Shown here: piece after piece, positions 53,709 through 62,811 of the stretch
Position numbering within the stretch: position 1 is the stretch's first letter
Layout of the letters: each line of letters starts with the position of its first letter
Source: Xanthomonas sp. 3793
Lineage (GTDB): Bacteria > Pseudomonadota > Gammaproteobacteria > Xanthomonadales > Xanthomonadaceae
DNA length: 64,000 bases
Assembly (NCBI RefSeq): GCF_024806835.1
Contig: NZ_JANTYU010000002.1
Span: forward strand, 558,001 to 622,000
Direction: 5' to 3'
Notes under the pieces: generated by a model
What the model saw: only the letters and a program-made list of their open reading frames with translations
Told to the model about the DNA's origin: nothing
Databases searched by the model: none
Translations under genes and position numbers: made by a program

Positions 53709-53826
53709 GGGATTCGGGAGTCGGGATTGGGGATTCGCAAGAGCTCCTGGCTCATCCGCGAGCCCGATACGTCCAGGACCCCGGATCTGCTATAGCGAAT
53801 CTCCAATCCCGACTCCCCAATCCCCA
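53709..53826. repeat. Inverted pair of GGGATTCGGGA-type repeats
   Basis: Left arm 53709-53738 (GGGATTCGGGAGTCGGGATT...) and right arm 53795-53826 (GCGAATCTCCAATCCCGACT...) are near-perfect inverted copies of about 30 bases flanking 56 bases. Same family as 573-602 and 5394-5462, again at gene ends. Confidence 0.8.
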
Positions 53827-53829
53827 ACC

Positions 53830-55710
53830 TCACCGATACCCCGCCGCCTGCAACTCGAACAGCTCCGCATACCGCCCACCCTGCGCCATCAGCTCGGCGT
53901 GGGTGCCGTTGGCTTCGATGCGGCCGGCGGCCAGCACCAGGATGCGGTCGGCCATGCGCACGCTGGAGAAGCGGTGCGAGATCAGCACCGCGGTACGGTT
54001 GTCGGAAAGCTCCTTAAATCGCTGGAACACCTCGAACTCGCTGCGCGCATCCAGGGCGGCGGTGGGTTCGTCCAGGATCATCAGCTGCGCATCGCGCATG
54101 TAGGCGCGTGCGATGGCGATCTTCTGCCACTGCCCGCCGGAAAGATCCACGCTGTTCTTGAAGCGGCGCCCGACCAGCTGGTCGTAGCCATCGGGCAGGC
54201 TGTCGATGAGCTCGCCGGCCATTGCGCGCTGCGCAGCGGTCTGGATGCGCGGCATATCGTCCATTGCATCGACCTGGCCGACGCCGATGTTCTCGCCCAC
54301 GCTCAGGTGGTAGCGCACGAAGTCCTGGAAGATCACCCCCAGGTTGGCGCGCACATCGTCCAGGTCGTAGTCGCGCAGGTCCTGCCCATCGAGCAGGATG
54401 CGGCCTTCGTCCGGGTCGTACAGCCGCGCCAGCAGCTTGACCAGGGTGGTCTTGCCGGCGCCGTTTTCGCCGACCAGGGCCAGCACTTCGCCGGCGCGCA
54501 GTTCGAAATCCAGGTGCCGCACCGTCCACTGCTCGGCATCCGGATAACGGAAGCCCACGTCCTCGAACACGAAGCCCTGGCGGATCGGGCGCGGCACCGG
54601 CAGTGCGTTCGGGCGCGAGCGGATCTCCGGCACGATGTTGAAGAACGAGTACAGATCGTCCAGATACAAGGCCTGGCCGGCGACCTGCGAAAACCCGATC
54701 AGCAGCCCCTCCAGCAACTGACGCAGGCGCAGGAAACTGCCGGCCAGGAAGGTCAGATCGCCGATGCTGAAATCGCCGCGCACGGTGCGCCAGGCGATGT
54801 AGCCATAGGCCATGTAATAGCCGAGCGTGCCCAGTGCAGCGAGCAGTGCGCCCCACAACGCACGCTTGCGCGCCAGTGCGCGGTTGGCCAGGAAGAACTT
54901 GTCGGCCAGGCGCCGATACCGAGCGATCAGGAAACGATGCAGGTTGAGGATCTTGACTTCTTTTGCGGTCTCGACGCTGGCACCGACCTGGCGCAGGTAA
55001 TCGAGCTGGCGGCGTTCCGGCGTCCACTGGAAGTTGAGCGAATAGCCCAGCGCATTGAAGTGCGCCTCGCCGATGAAGGCCGGGATCAGCGCCACCGCCA
55101 GCAGCGCGATCAACCACGGCGCATACACCACCAGGCCCACCGCCAGGCTGACCACGGTGATCGCATCCTGCACCTGGCCGAACAACTGGCTCATCAGGTT
55201 CATGCGGTTCATGGTCTGGCGCCGCGCGCGATCCAGCTTGTCCTGCCGGTCGGGGTCTTCGAAGTCTTCCAGATCCAGCTGCGCGGCATGTTCCATCAGC
55301 CGCACGCTGGCAGCGTTGTTGAACAGCTCCGACAACAGCGCATCGGCATAACCGACCATGCGCCCGAGCAGGTCCGAACCGATCGCCAGCGCCAGTTCCA
55401 GCGCCAGCAATTCCAGCAGGCGGTTCAAGCGCCCGTTGCCCAATGCCTGGGTCAGCGACTCGAACGCCGGCGGCTGGCCGACCAGGTGGATCGCCTCGTC
55501 GATGATCAATTTGCCGATGTAGAGCGTGGCCACCGGCATCAACGCGCGCAGCACGCGCAGGCCGATGCTGCTGGCGCTCAACCAGCGGCTGGTCTGCCAG
55601 ATCTGGCGCAGGAACGGGGGCAGATTACGCAGCGCATCCAGGCGCTCGCGCAGGGTGGGGCCGGTACGGGCGGCGGCGGGCGCGGTGGCGCCGGAACGGG
55701 AAGCTGACAT
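53830..55710 (-). CDS. ABC exporter-type ATPase with fused membrane domain
   Basis: Half-transporter of 626 residues: an N-terminal membrane domain (about 45-345, with LMPVATLYIGKLIIDEAIHL and GYYMAYGYIAW) and a C-terminal ATPase (about 385-626) with Walker A GENGAGKTTLVKLL, the signature SVDLSGGQWQKIAIARAY, Walker B LMILDEPTAALD and the H-loop ISHRFSSVR. It resembles lipid/drug MsbA-like exporters; substrate unknown. Start at 55710 begins MSASRSG. A long antisense frame continues upstream across the fumarase gene and is not part of it. Confidence 0.92.
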   Translation of the reverse strand: MSASRSGATAPAAARTGPTLRERLDALRNLPPFLRQIWQTSRWLSASSIGLRVLRALMPVATLYIGKLIIDEAIHLVGQPPAFESLTQALGNGRLNRLLELLALELALAIGSDLLGRMVGYADALLSELFNNAASVRLMEHAAQLDLEDFEDPDRQDKLDRARRQTMNRMNLMSQLFGQVQDAITVVSLAVGLVVYAPWLIALLAVALIPAFIGEAHFNALGYSLNFQWTPERRQLDYLRQVGASVETAKEVKILNLHRFLIARYRRLADKFFLANRALARKRALWGALLAALGTLGYYMAYGYIAWRTVRGDFSIGDLTFLAGSFLRLRQLLEGLLIGFSQVAGQALYLDDLYSFFNIVPEIRSRPNALPVPRPIRQGFVFEDVGFRYPDAEQWTVRHLDFELRAGEVLALVGENGAGKTTLVKLLARLYDPDEGRILLDGQDLRDYDLDDVRANLGVIFQDFVRYHLSVGENIGVGQVDAMDDMPRIQTAAQRAMAGELIDSLPDGYDQLVGRRFKNSVDLSGGQWQKIAIARAYMRDAQLMILDEPTAALDARSEFEVFQRFKELSDNRTAVLISHRFSSVRMADRILVLAAGRIEANGTHAELMAQGGRYAELFELQAAGYR

Positions 55711-55920
55711 CGCGCTAGTGTGCCGCGCGCGGCGTGGGTGCGGGGTGTTGGCACGGGCACGGCGGGTGCAGCGTGGGTGGCGATGTCGGCGCCCCGTCGG
55801 GCTTGTCCTGGCAGGCGCACGCGTTCCACCTGTCAATCGCTGTGATTGATGCCACATCCGGCCGCGCCCGCGGTTTGCTCTAAAATATGCGGATTGCCCC
55901 CGCCAGCCGTAGAGCCAGCC

Positions 55921-57438
55921 GTGACCTCGATCAAGCAGGAAGACCTCATCCAGTCCGTCGCCGATGCGCTGCAGTACATCAGCTACTACCACCCGGTCGA
56001 CTACATCAGGAATCTGTCCGCCGCCTACGAGCGCGAAGAATCGCCGGCGGCCAAGGACGCCATCGCGCAGATCCTGATCAACTCGCGCATGTGCGCCGAG
56101 GGCCATCGCCCGATCTGCCAGGACACCGGCATCGTTACCGTGTTCCTGGAAATCGGCATGAACGTGCGCTGGGACGACGCCACCATGGGCGTGGAAGACA
56201 TGGTCAACGAAGGCGTGCGCCGCGCCTACAACCACCCCGACAACAAGCTGCGCGCCAGCGTGCTGGCCGACCCGGCCGGCAAGCGCACCAACACCCGCGA
56301 CAACACCCCGGCAGTGGTCAATACCAAGATCGTGCCGGGCCACCATGTCGAGGTGATCGTCGCGGCCAAGGGCGGCGGTTCGGAAGCCAAGAGCAAGTTC
56401 GCCATGCTCAACCCGTCCGACTCCATCGTCGATTGGGTGCTCAAGACCGTGCCGACCATGGGCGCCGGCTGGTGCCCGCCGGGCATGCTCGGCATCGGCA
56501 TCGGCGGCACTGCCGAAAAGGCGATGCTGCTGGCCAAGGAAGCGCTGATGGAGCCGATCGACATCGTCGACCTGCAGGCGCGCGGCGCGTCCAATCGCGC
56601 CGAGGAACTGCGGCTTGAACTTTATGAAAAGGTCAACGCGCTCGGCATCGGCGCGCAGGGCCTGGGCGGCCTGACCACGGTGCTGGATATCAAGGTCAAG
56701 GATTACCCGACCCATGCCGCCAACCTGCCGGTAGCGCTGATCCCCAACTGCGCGGCCACCCGCCATGCCCATTTCACCCTGGACGGCAGCGGCCCGGTGA
56801 TGCTGGACCCGCCGTCGCTGGAAGACTGGCCCAAGCTCACCTACAACCCGAGCAACGCGCGCCGGGTCAACCTGGACACCATCACCAAGGAAGAGGTCGC
56901 CAGTTTCAAGCCGGGCGAGGTGGTGCTGCTCAACGGCAAGCTGCTGACCGGCCGCGACGCCGCGCACAAGCGCATGATCGACATGCTCAACAAGGGCGAA
57001 ACCCTGCCGGTGGATTTCACCAACCGCTTCATCTATTACGTCGGCCCGGTCGATCCGGTGCGCGACGAAGTGGTGGGCCCGGCCGGCCCGACCACCGCCA
57101 CGCGCATGGACAAGTTCACCCGCCAGATGCTCGAGCAGACCGGCCTGCTGGGCATGGTCGGCAAGTCCGAGCGCGGCGATGCCGCGATCGATGCGATCCG
57201 CGACAACAAGGCCGTGTACCTGATGGCGGTCGGCGGTTCGGCCTATCTGGTGTCCAAGGCGATCAAGGCTGCGCGCGTGCTGGCCTTCGAAGATCTGGGC
57301 ATGGAGGCGATCTACGAGTTCGAGGTCAAGGACATGCCGGTCACCGTGGCGGTGGATTCCACCGGCGAATCGGTGCACAAGACCGGCCCGCGCTTGTGGC
57401 AGTCGCGTATCGGCAAGATTCCGGTCGTGGTGGAATAA
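55921..57438 (+). CDS. fumA: Class I fumarate hydratase, iron-sulfur
   Basis: Cytoplasmic [4Fe-4S] hydratase of 505 residues interconverting fumarate and malate in the citric acid cycle. Signatures include ICQDTGIVTVFLEIGM, GWCPPGMLGIGIGGTAEKAM and NCAATRHAHFTLDGSG, which supply the cluster cysteines. The C-terminal beta part has VGPVDPVRDEVVGPAGPTTA. GTG at 55921 gives the family N-terminus (TSIKQEDLIQSV); an ATG at 55846 is open but lies before TAAAAT (55881-55886), a likely -10. A hairpin follows the stop. Confidence 0.95.
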   Translation: MTSIKQEDLIQSVADALQYISYYHPVDYIRNLSAAYEREESPAAKDAIAQILINSRMCAEGHRPICQDTGIVTVFLEIGMNVRWDDATMGVEDMVNEGVRRAYNHPDNKLRASVLADPAGKRTNTRDNTPAVVNTKIVPGHHVEVIVAAKGGGSEAKSKFAMLNPSDSIVDWVLKTVPTMGAGWCPPGMLGIGIGGTAEKAMLLAKEALMEPIDIVDLQARGASNRAEELRLELYEKVNALGIGAQGLGGLTTVLDIKVKDYPTHAANLPVALIPNCAATRHAHFTLDGSGPVMLDPPSLEDWPKLTYNPSNARRVNLDTITKEEVASFKPGEVVLLNGKLLTGRDAAHKRMIDMLNKGETLPVDFTNRFIYYVGPVDPVRDEVVGPAGPTTATRMDKFTRQMLEQTGLLGMVGKSERGDAAIDAIRDNKAVYLMAVGGSAYLVSKAIKAARVLAFEDLGMEAIYEFEVKDMPVTVAVDSTGESVHKTGPRLWQSRIGKIPVVVE

Positions 57439-57458
57439 CGGCAGTCGCAACCTGCCAA

Positions 57459-57483
57459 GCAGACCGTCAGCAAGGCGGTCTGC
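57459..57483 (+). terminator. Hairpin after fumarase
   Basis: GCAGACCG and CGGTCTGC form an 8-bp stem 20 bases past the stop, without a strong T-run. The rest of 57439-57742 holds nothing I can support. Confidence 0.5.
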
Positions 57484-57742
57484 GCCCGTTGGCGGAACAA
57501 GCGCGCAGACTCGCCTGACGACTGCGCCACAGTGCGCTCGTCAGGCGTGGCTGGAACCGCGAGGCAATGGCACGCCTTGCCGTTTGCTGCAGGTCACCGG
57601 GCAGATGCAGGCTGGTGCCGGCAGCGGGTCCAGTGCCGTCGGAGAGGCGGCATCTGCGATCTCTCGACAGAGAAGACAGGCGTGACTCCACGGGAACCGG
57701 CTATGCTCGCCGCACTGACCGGTGACCTTCAGGAGAACAGGA

Positions 57743-58168
57743 ATGCTCCGACTCGTCTGCGTTGCGCTGTTGTCGTGCCTGAGCCTGAGCTCGGCGGCGC
57801 AGCAGCAAAAAGCACCCACGGTGTTGTTTCCCTCGCGCAACTACGCGCCGCCACCTGCCGCCCCGGTGCCGTTCGCAGAGCGCAAGCTGCTCAAAACAAA
57901 CGATGCCGCGACACGCTTCAACGGACCCTCGGCTGCGGATCGCTGCATCGCGCAGTGCAACAGCGGCGCCCGACAATGCCGCGCAGACCGGCCCAGCGAG
58001 TCCAGTTGCAGCAGCAGGGTGGCGCCGCGAGGAAAGCGCTGCGACGACGTACAGAATCCGGCGCAACGGGCCAACTGCATGGCGCAGGTCTTCGACTGCA
58101 CTCAGCAAAGCGACGACAATCGTTGCGAACCGCGCAAGCTCGCCTGCCTGCGCGCCTGTACCAACTGA
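57743..58168 (+). CDS. Cys-rich exported protein of unknown function
   Basis: 141-residue protein; signal peptide about 1-19 (MLRLVCVALLSCLSLSSAA) with AGGAG about 9 bases before the ATG. The mature part has a Pro-rich lead (APTVLFPSRNYAPPPAAPVP) and then ten cysteines in about 80 residues, with spacings CIAQC, CEPRKLACLRAC and CRADRPSESSC, enough for five disulfides. No known domain recognised. It lies 13 bases before a GST gene, so the two may be co-transcribed. Periplasmic or secreted location is inferred. Confidence 0.72.
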   Translation: MLRLVCVALLSCLSLSSAAQQQKAPTVLFPSRNYAPPPAAPVPFAERKLLKTNDAATRFNGPSAADRCIAQCNSGARQCRADRPSESSCSSRVAPRGKRCDDVQNPAQRANCMAQVFDCTQQSDDNRCEPRKLACLRACTN

Positions 58169-58181
58169 CCCGAGACCCCGC

Positions 58182-58817
58182 ATGGCCGCCACGCTCTACC
58201 ACACCCCCAGTACCGCCGCCCTGGTCGTCCATTGGCTGTTGATCGAACTGGACGTTGCGCACGTGCTGCATCCGCTGGATTTCGAACGGGGCGAGCAAAA
58301 GGCGCCGGAGTATCTGGCGCTCAACCCGGCCGGGGTGGTGCCGACCCTGGTGCTGGACGGGCAGGTACTCACCGAAGCGGCCGCCATCGTCATGCACCTG
58401 GCCGATCTCTACCCGCAAGCCGGGCTGGCGCCGCCGGTGGCCACGCCCGAGCGTGCGGCTTACTACAGGTGGATGTTCTTCTGCGCCAACACCTTGCAGC
58501 CGGCGTATCGCGCCTGGTTCTATCCGCACGAGCCGGCCGGCGCTGCGCACGTCGATGCAGCGCAGACCCAGGCACGCGACAAGCTGGAAGCGGCCTGGAC
58601 CCAGGTCGATGCGCATCTGCAGGCGCACGGGCCGTATCTGCTCGGCCGGACGCCATCGGCCGCCGATTTCATGCTGACCATGTTGATGCGCTGGTCGCGC
58701 AACATGCCGCGCCCGACCGATACCTGGCCGGCACTGCAGGCGCATGCGCAGCGTATGAAGGCGCGTCCTGCGTTTCAGGAAACCTATCGCCGCGAGGGCC
58801 TGACGGACTGGACCTGA
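58182..58817 (+). CDS. Glutathione S-transferase
   Basis: Cytoplasmic GST-fold enzyme of 211 residues. N-terminal thioredoxin domain begins MAATLYHTPSTAALVVHWLL with the Ser/Thr region near residue 9-11 and has LNPAGVVPTLVLDGQVLTEA (about 48-67, cis-Pro and glutathione-binding Glu region). The helical C-domain contains GPYLLGRTPSAADFMLTML. Start at 58182 set by the family N-terminus. Substrate unknown. Confidence 0.9.
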   Translation: MAATLYHTPSTAALVVHWLLIELDVAHVLHPLDFERGEQKAPEYLALNPAGVVPTLVLDGQVLTEAAAIVMHLADLYPQAGLAPPVATPERAAYYRWMFFCANTLQPAYRAWFYPHEPAGAAHVDAAQTQARDKLEAAWTQVDAHLQAHGPYLLGRTPSAADFMLTMLMRWSRNMPRPTDTWPALQAHAQRMKARPAFQETYRREGLTDWT

Positions 58818-58929
58818 ACCTGCGGCGCGTGGGCGCGAAGTCATGTCCGTATAACCTCTCCGGCAGGCATTTTGCCGCGCTCGCCGCGTAGTAGGATCGC
58901 GACACCAACCAGAGAGCAGGGGCTCGTCC

Positions 58930-59646
58930 ATGTCGCATTCCGCATCCCGCCGAAAATTGCTGCAGTGCGCCTGTTGCGCGCCGATCGCGGCCGCTGCCGC
59001 ATCCCTCCCGTTCGCGGTGCGCGCGGCAGCACCCTCGAAAAAGACCGACTTGAATGCCGAACAGGCGCTGCAGGTGCTGCGCGACGGAAACGCGGCCTTC
59101 GTCGAAAATCGCCCCAAGAAGGTTATTTCCGACAGCAAGCGGCGTCTGGAACTGGCGCTCGGGCAGACTCCCTTCGTGATCCTGGTGTCGTGCTCGGACT
59201 CGCGCGTGCCGCCAGAGCTGCTGTTCGGCCGCGGCCTGGGTGAGATGTTCATCGTGCGCAACGCCGGTAATACCGTGGACACCACCGCGCTTGGCTCGAT
59301 CGAATATGCGGTGAGCCAGCTCGGCGTGCCGTTGGTGGTGGTGATGGGCCACGAAAGCTGCGGCGCAGTGGCGGCGGCGGTGTCGGTTGTCGAACAGAAT
59401 GCCTTCTTCCCCGGCGCGATCGGCTCCATGATCGAACCCATCGTCCCGGCGGTGCTGGCCGCCAAGAGCAAGGGCAGCGACGACCTGCTCGCCGCCTCGG
59501 TCAAGGCCAACGTCAAGCGCACCGTCGACCGCCTGCGCGGCGCCTCCGAACCGGCATTGCTCGAACCGCTGCGCACAGGCGCATGCCGCGTGGTGGGCGC
59601 GTACTACACATTGAAGGACGGCAAGGTGGATTTCTTCGACGTCTGA
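58930..59646 (+). CDS. Tat-exported beta-carbonic anhydrase
   Basis: Zinc enzyme of 238 residues that interconverts CO2 and bicarbonate. Ligands Cys88, His141 and Cys144 are in SCSDSRVPPELLFGRG and GHESCGAVAAA, with Asp90/Arg92 dyad. The N-terminus SASRRKLLQCACCAPIAAA has an RR pair and a hydrophobic stretch ending AVRAAA, a Tat-like signal, so periplasmic location is predicted; most beta-class enzymes are cytoplasmic. A terminator follows. Confidence 0.9.
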   Translation: MSHSASRRKLLQCACCAPIAAAAASLPFAVRAAAPSKKTDLNAEQALQVLRDGNAAFVENRPKKVISDSKRRLELALGQTPFVILVSCSDSRVPPELLFGRGLGEMFIVRNAGNTVDTTALGSIEYAVSQLGVPLVVVMGHESCGAVAAAVSVVEQNAFFPGAIGSMIEPIVPAVLAAKSKGSDDLLAASVKANVKRTVDRLRGASEPALLEPLRTGACRVVGAYYTLKDGKVDFFDV

Positions 59647-59718
59647 GTCCCCGCCTGAAACAGGGCGGCTGGCAACGGTCTTTCGCCGTCCCTGTTGTGC
59701 GTGCGGTAATCGCGACAC

Positions 59719-59749
59719 AAAAAAGCCGACATCGCTGCCGGCTTTTTTT
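59719..59749 (+). terminator. Terminator after carbonic anhydrase
   Basis: AAAAAAGCCG and CGGCTTTTTTT form a stem around a 10-base loop, with a T-run, in the gap before the convergent phospholipase gene. Confidence 0.85.
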
Positions 59750-59836
59750 ATTCCTGTCCCTCACATCGCTGAGGTCCCACGCAGTCTCAGCACGTGGTCA
59801 GGCTGCGACGCACGCGTTGTCGTAATTCCGGAAACG

Positions 59837-60967
59837 TCAGAACCACTCCAGCAACGACACGCCCAGGCCGATGTAAGTGGCCTTGTGGTTGTAGTCGATC
59901 AGGCTTTCGCCGTAGCCGTCGAACACCTGCACATGGCCGCGCAGCAGGTTGGTGATGGGGAAGCCGTAATCCAGCTGCACCGAGCCATGCGAGCGGTCGC
60001 CGCCGCGCAGCGAATGCCGCGCGATCAACGCAAATTCGTGGCCGTCCTTGTTGTAGACCAGGGTCGCGTCGCCGCGGCCCATGTAATCCTCGATGTCCGG
60101 GTTGTTGTCGTCGACACGGTCTTCCTTGATGCGGAACCACGGGCGCAGCGTCAGCGCCCAGTTTTCGCGATCCAGCCCGATGTTGAGGATGACCCGGTTC
60201 CAGGAGCGCGACAGCGGATCTTCGCGGCCGTTGGACATGTGGTTAATGCTGATGCCGCTCATGCGGCCCTTCCAGCCGAACAGGCTGTAGTTGTTGCGGA
60301 ACACCAGCATCGCTTCCGGCTCGTAATTGGTTTCCCGGAACGGGCGCGAGGCATCGGTGTTGTAAGCCTGCCAGCGCGAACTCTGGGTGTAGCCCATCCA
60401 GATGTCGCCGTTGTCGCCGAACAGGTCTTCGACCACCTTGGTCTTGAAGCTCAGCTGGAACTTCAACTCGGCGCTGTCCAGTTGCTGTGGCGTGCTGACC
60501 GAGTTGGCCGGATTCGGCGATTGCGGAGTGCGGTTGGAGTCGCTGGTCCAGAACGCCGGCAGCAGGTAGACCGGCTTGTAGCCGCGCAGCTGGAAGGTCC
60601 CCAGTTTGGAGTCCTTGGCGAGTTCCCAGCGGCGATCCAGCAGCGAACCGCGGCCGGCATTGGCGACCGCTTCTTCCTTCGGCTGATCCTGACCGTCGGC
60701 GCGGAAAAAATCGCCTACGCGGCTGGTCTTGCCGGTGTCTTCCGATTTGGCGGCTTGCTTGGCCAACTGCGCTGCGGCATCTGCCTCCTGCACGGCCTGC
60801 GGGGTGTAGCCCAGCGCCTGGTCGTAGCACGCCAGGCGCGCGGCATCCGAGGTCACGGAGGTACAGGCCTGCGGCGATGCGGGCTGCGGAGCGATTTCCT
60901 GCCCGTGCGCCAATGGCGCAGCGGCCAGGGCGATCAGCATCAGGGGACGGGTGCGGTGCTTGGGCAT
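59837..60967 (-). CDS. pldA: Outer-membrane phospholipase A
   Basis: Calcium-dependent OM phospholipase of 376 residues. Signal peptide about 1-22 (LMLIALAAAPLAHGQE). Residues about 30-95 are an extra N-terminal region with two Cys in ACTSVTSDAARLACYDQALG, absent from E. coli PldA (269 mature residues). The barrel has the catalytic His-Ser-Asn as NHMSNGREDPLSRSWNR, with His, Ser (two later) and Asn (14 later), exactly the E. coli spacing. Ends LGVSLLEWF, terminal Phe. Confidence 0.93.
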   Translation of the reverse strand: MPKHRTRPLMLIALAAAPLAHGQEIAPQPASPQACTSVTSDAARLACYDQALGYTPQAVQEADAAAQLAKQAAKSEDTGKTSRVGDFFRADGQDQPKEEAVANAGRGSLLDRRWELAKDSKLGTFQLRGYKPVYLLPAFWTSDSNRTPQSPNPANSVSTPQQLDSAELKFQLSFKTKVVEDLFGDNGDIWMGYTQSSRWQAYNTDASRPFRETNYEPEAMLVFRNNYSLFGWKGRMSGISINHMSNGREDPLSRSWNRVILNIGLDRENWALTLRPWFRIKEDRVDDNNPDIEDYMGRGDATLVYNKDGHEFALIARHSLRGGDRSHGSVQLDYGFPITNLLRGHVQVFDGYGESLIDYNHKATYIGLGVSLLEWF

Positions 60968-61177
60968 GGGCAGTCTGGCCGAGTGTAGGCGCCAGGCAGG
61001 CGCGTCAGGCGCTTAGCTTAACGGTCGCGTCTGCATACGCCGTGTGTACACGGTGGCATAACATCCGGGGCGGTGCGTTTAGGCAGATGTCGCTGCGCTG
61101 GCGGGGCCGTTATTGAGGGCCGGTCTGCACGCTCGCGGCAACCGCGGCCGTGCCGGCCTGGGACATCGGCTCGCGTG

Positions 61178-61663
61178 TCAGAACAACCAGGCAATCGCAA
61201 ACACGCCCAACATGCACATGCCCAGCGCCAGCTTGGTGGCCGTGCCCAGCATGATGCCGACCCAGGTGCCGAAGCCGACCTTGGTGGCCTGGCCGGTCTT
61301 GCGGGTCTGGTAGTACTCGCCCAACCACGCGCCGGCGAACGGGCCGACGAACAGGCCGATCGGCATGAAGAAAATCCCGGCAATGGCCCCGATCACCGAA
61401 CCCCACATCGCCATCTTGCTGGCCCCTACGCGCTGCGCGCCATAGAGGGTGGCAAGGAAGTCGATGACAAAAGACAGGGCGGTGATCAATCCGAGTATCA
61501 CCAGCGCGACCCAGCCGACATGGGTGAACCCATCTGCCCAGGCGGCCACCAGCAATCCGGCAAAGACCAGCGGCAGGCCCGGCAGTGCGGGCAGGATGAC
61601 GCCGGCAAGACCCACCAGCACCAGTGCGCCAGCCAGCACGTAATAAACGACAGTCGTGTCCAT
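61178..61663 (-). CDS. DUF456 membrane protein
   Basis: Small inner-membrane protein of 161 residues with four to five helices (YYVLAGALVLVGLAGVILPA, GLLVAAWADGF, VALVILGLITALSFVIDFLA). Gly-rich loops GASKMAMWGSVIGAIAGIFF and GTWVGIMLGTATK are the DUF456 hallmarks. Function unknown. Start at 61663 (MDTTVVYYV) chosen by the first helix; upstream codons run into the opposite leader. Confidence 0.85.
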   Translation of the reverse strand: MDTTVVYYVLAGALVLVGLAGVILPALPGLPLVFAGLLVAAWADGFTHVGWVALVILGLITALSFVIDFLATLYGAQRVGASKMAMWGSVIGAIAGIFFMPIGLFVGPFAGAWLGEYYQTRKTGQATKVGFGTWVGIMLGTATKLALGMCMLGVFAIAWLF

Positions 61664-61891
61664 GAAGGTTTGGAAATGTCCTATTTCAGGCTTGACAAAA
61701 ATACGCAAGGGGTGCTTGAAAATTGGTTTTGCGCGGGTTAAGTTGCAGCCGCTGCTGTTTGCAAAGGTCACCGTGAATCGTGGCCTGATGCGGTAGATCG
61801 CCCGATCCGCTACATCCTTGTACCTCGCTTCCTCCTTGCAATCACAGCCACCACCGCCAGTCCATCACAGTGTCGTAGGGAGTCAGTCGAG

Positions 61892-62107
61892 ATGTCCAAC
61901 ATCGAACGCGAGAATGGTGTCGTAAAGTGGTTCAACGATGCCAAGGGCTTTGGATTCATCAGTCGCGAAAACGGCGAAGACGTCTTCGTCCATTTCCGCG
62001 CCATCCAGATCCAGGGCTTCAAGAGTCTCAAGGAGGGGCAGAAGGTCAGCTTTACCGTCGTGCAAGGTCAGAAAGGCCTGCAGGCCGATGCGGTGCAGGT
62101 GGTCTGA
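61892..62107 (+). CDS. Cold-shock domain protein
   Basis: Single-stranded nucleic acid chaperone of 71 residues. RNP1 is [12 protein letters not shown] (about 18-29) and RNP2 [10 protein letters not shown] (about 30-39). Starts [19 protein letters not shown]. The 140-200 base upstream region is long and T-rich (TTGACA at 61692-61697 is a possible -35), which fits the leader of cspA-type genes. A terminator follows. Confidence 0.95.
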   Translation: MSNIERENGVVKWFNDAKGFGFISRENGEDVFVHFRAIQIQGFKSLKEGQKVSFTVVQGQKGLQADAVQVV

Positions 62108-62143
62108 GCTACGGCATCGGGGGCGATGCATCACGCGCCCAGC

Positions 62144-62169
62144 AAAAAGGCCCGTCACCGGGCCTTTTT
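62144..62169 (+). terminator. Terminator after cold-shock gene
   Basis: AAAAAGGCCCG/CGGGCCTTTTT, 11-bp stem with a TCAC loop and T-run; works for the cold-shock gene and is convergent with the lipoprotein gene. Confidence 0.9.
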
Positions 62170-62198
62170 GTTGTCTGCACGTCGGCCGCAGCCGTTGC

Positions 62199-62681
62199 TC
62201 AGCGCAGCACTACCTTGCCGTTGACCACGCGCACGTAAGCGTTTTCGCGCACACCGGCCAGGTCGCGCTGGTTCACCACGATGACGCGGCCATCGTCCAT
62301 GCGCACCTGCACGTCGAAGCTCTCGCTGGTGACGTTGTTCTGGATGGCGTTGCCCGCCAGCGCGCCGGCAGCGGCGCCAGCCACGGCCGAGACATTCTTG
62401 TTGCCCTTGCTGCCGCCGGTTTCCTTGGAAATCTGGCGGCCGGCCACCGCGCCGACGATACCGCCGAGCACCGCCCCGGTGCCGGTGGGCGCGGTGCGGG
62501 TGGGGCCGACTTCGTCGATGCGGGTGACGATGCCGCAGTCCACGCAACGCGGCGCAGGCTGCGAATAGCCCTGGTCGTAGCCGCGGTCGCCGCGATAGCT
62601 GCCGTACTGGGGCTGGGATGTGGCGCAGCCGACCAAGGTCGCGGTTGCAGCCAGGCCGATAACGAGCAGTCGGGTTTTCAT
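62199..62681 (-). CDS. Glycine-zipper 2TM lipoprotein (SlyB/Pcp-like)
   Basis: Outer-membrane lipoprotein of 160 residues. Signal LLVIGLAATATLVGC with lipobox LVGC (Cys about 19). The zipper GTGAVLGGIVGAVAGRQI (about 66-83) and AGAAAGALAGNAIQNN (about 100-115) are the glycine-zipper 2TM repeats. Ends in the SlyB-like VRVVNGKVVLR. Likely stabilises the outer membrane. Confidence 0.88.
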   Translation of the reverse strand: MKTRLLVIGLAATATLVGCATSQPQYGSYRGDRGYDQGYSQPAPRCVDCGIVTRIDEVGPTRTAPTGTGAVLGGIVGAVAGRQISKETGGSKGNKNVSAVAGAAAGALAGNAIQNNVTSESFDVQVRMDDGRVIVVNQRDLAGVRENAYVRVVNGKVVLR

Positions 62682-62811
62682 GGGTGTCTCCAGGTGGGTC
62701 GACAAGGCGGTCGGGGCCGCGGCGACGTCATCCTGTGTTGGTCCAGGTGAACGGTCTGCCAACTGGATCACTCCAGGCTTAACGAAACCCGAGCGTCGCC
62801 TTCATCCAGGC

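Noticed and set aside
55711..57450. Upstream extension of the ABC transporter frame across the fumarase gene
   Set aside because: The extension is antisense to the fumarase and lacks a membrane-protein pattern; the ABC protein starts at 55710.
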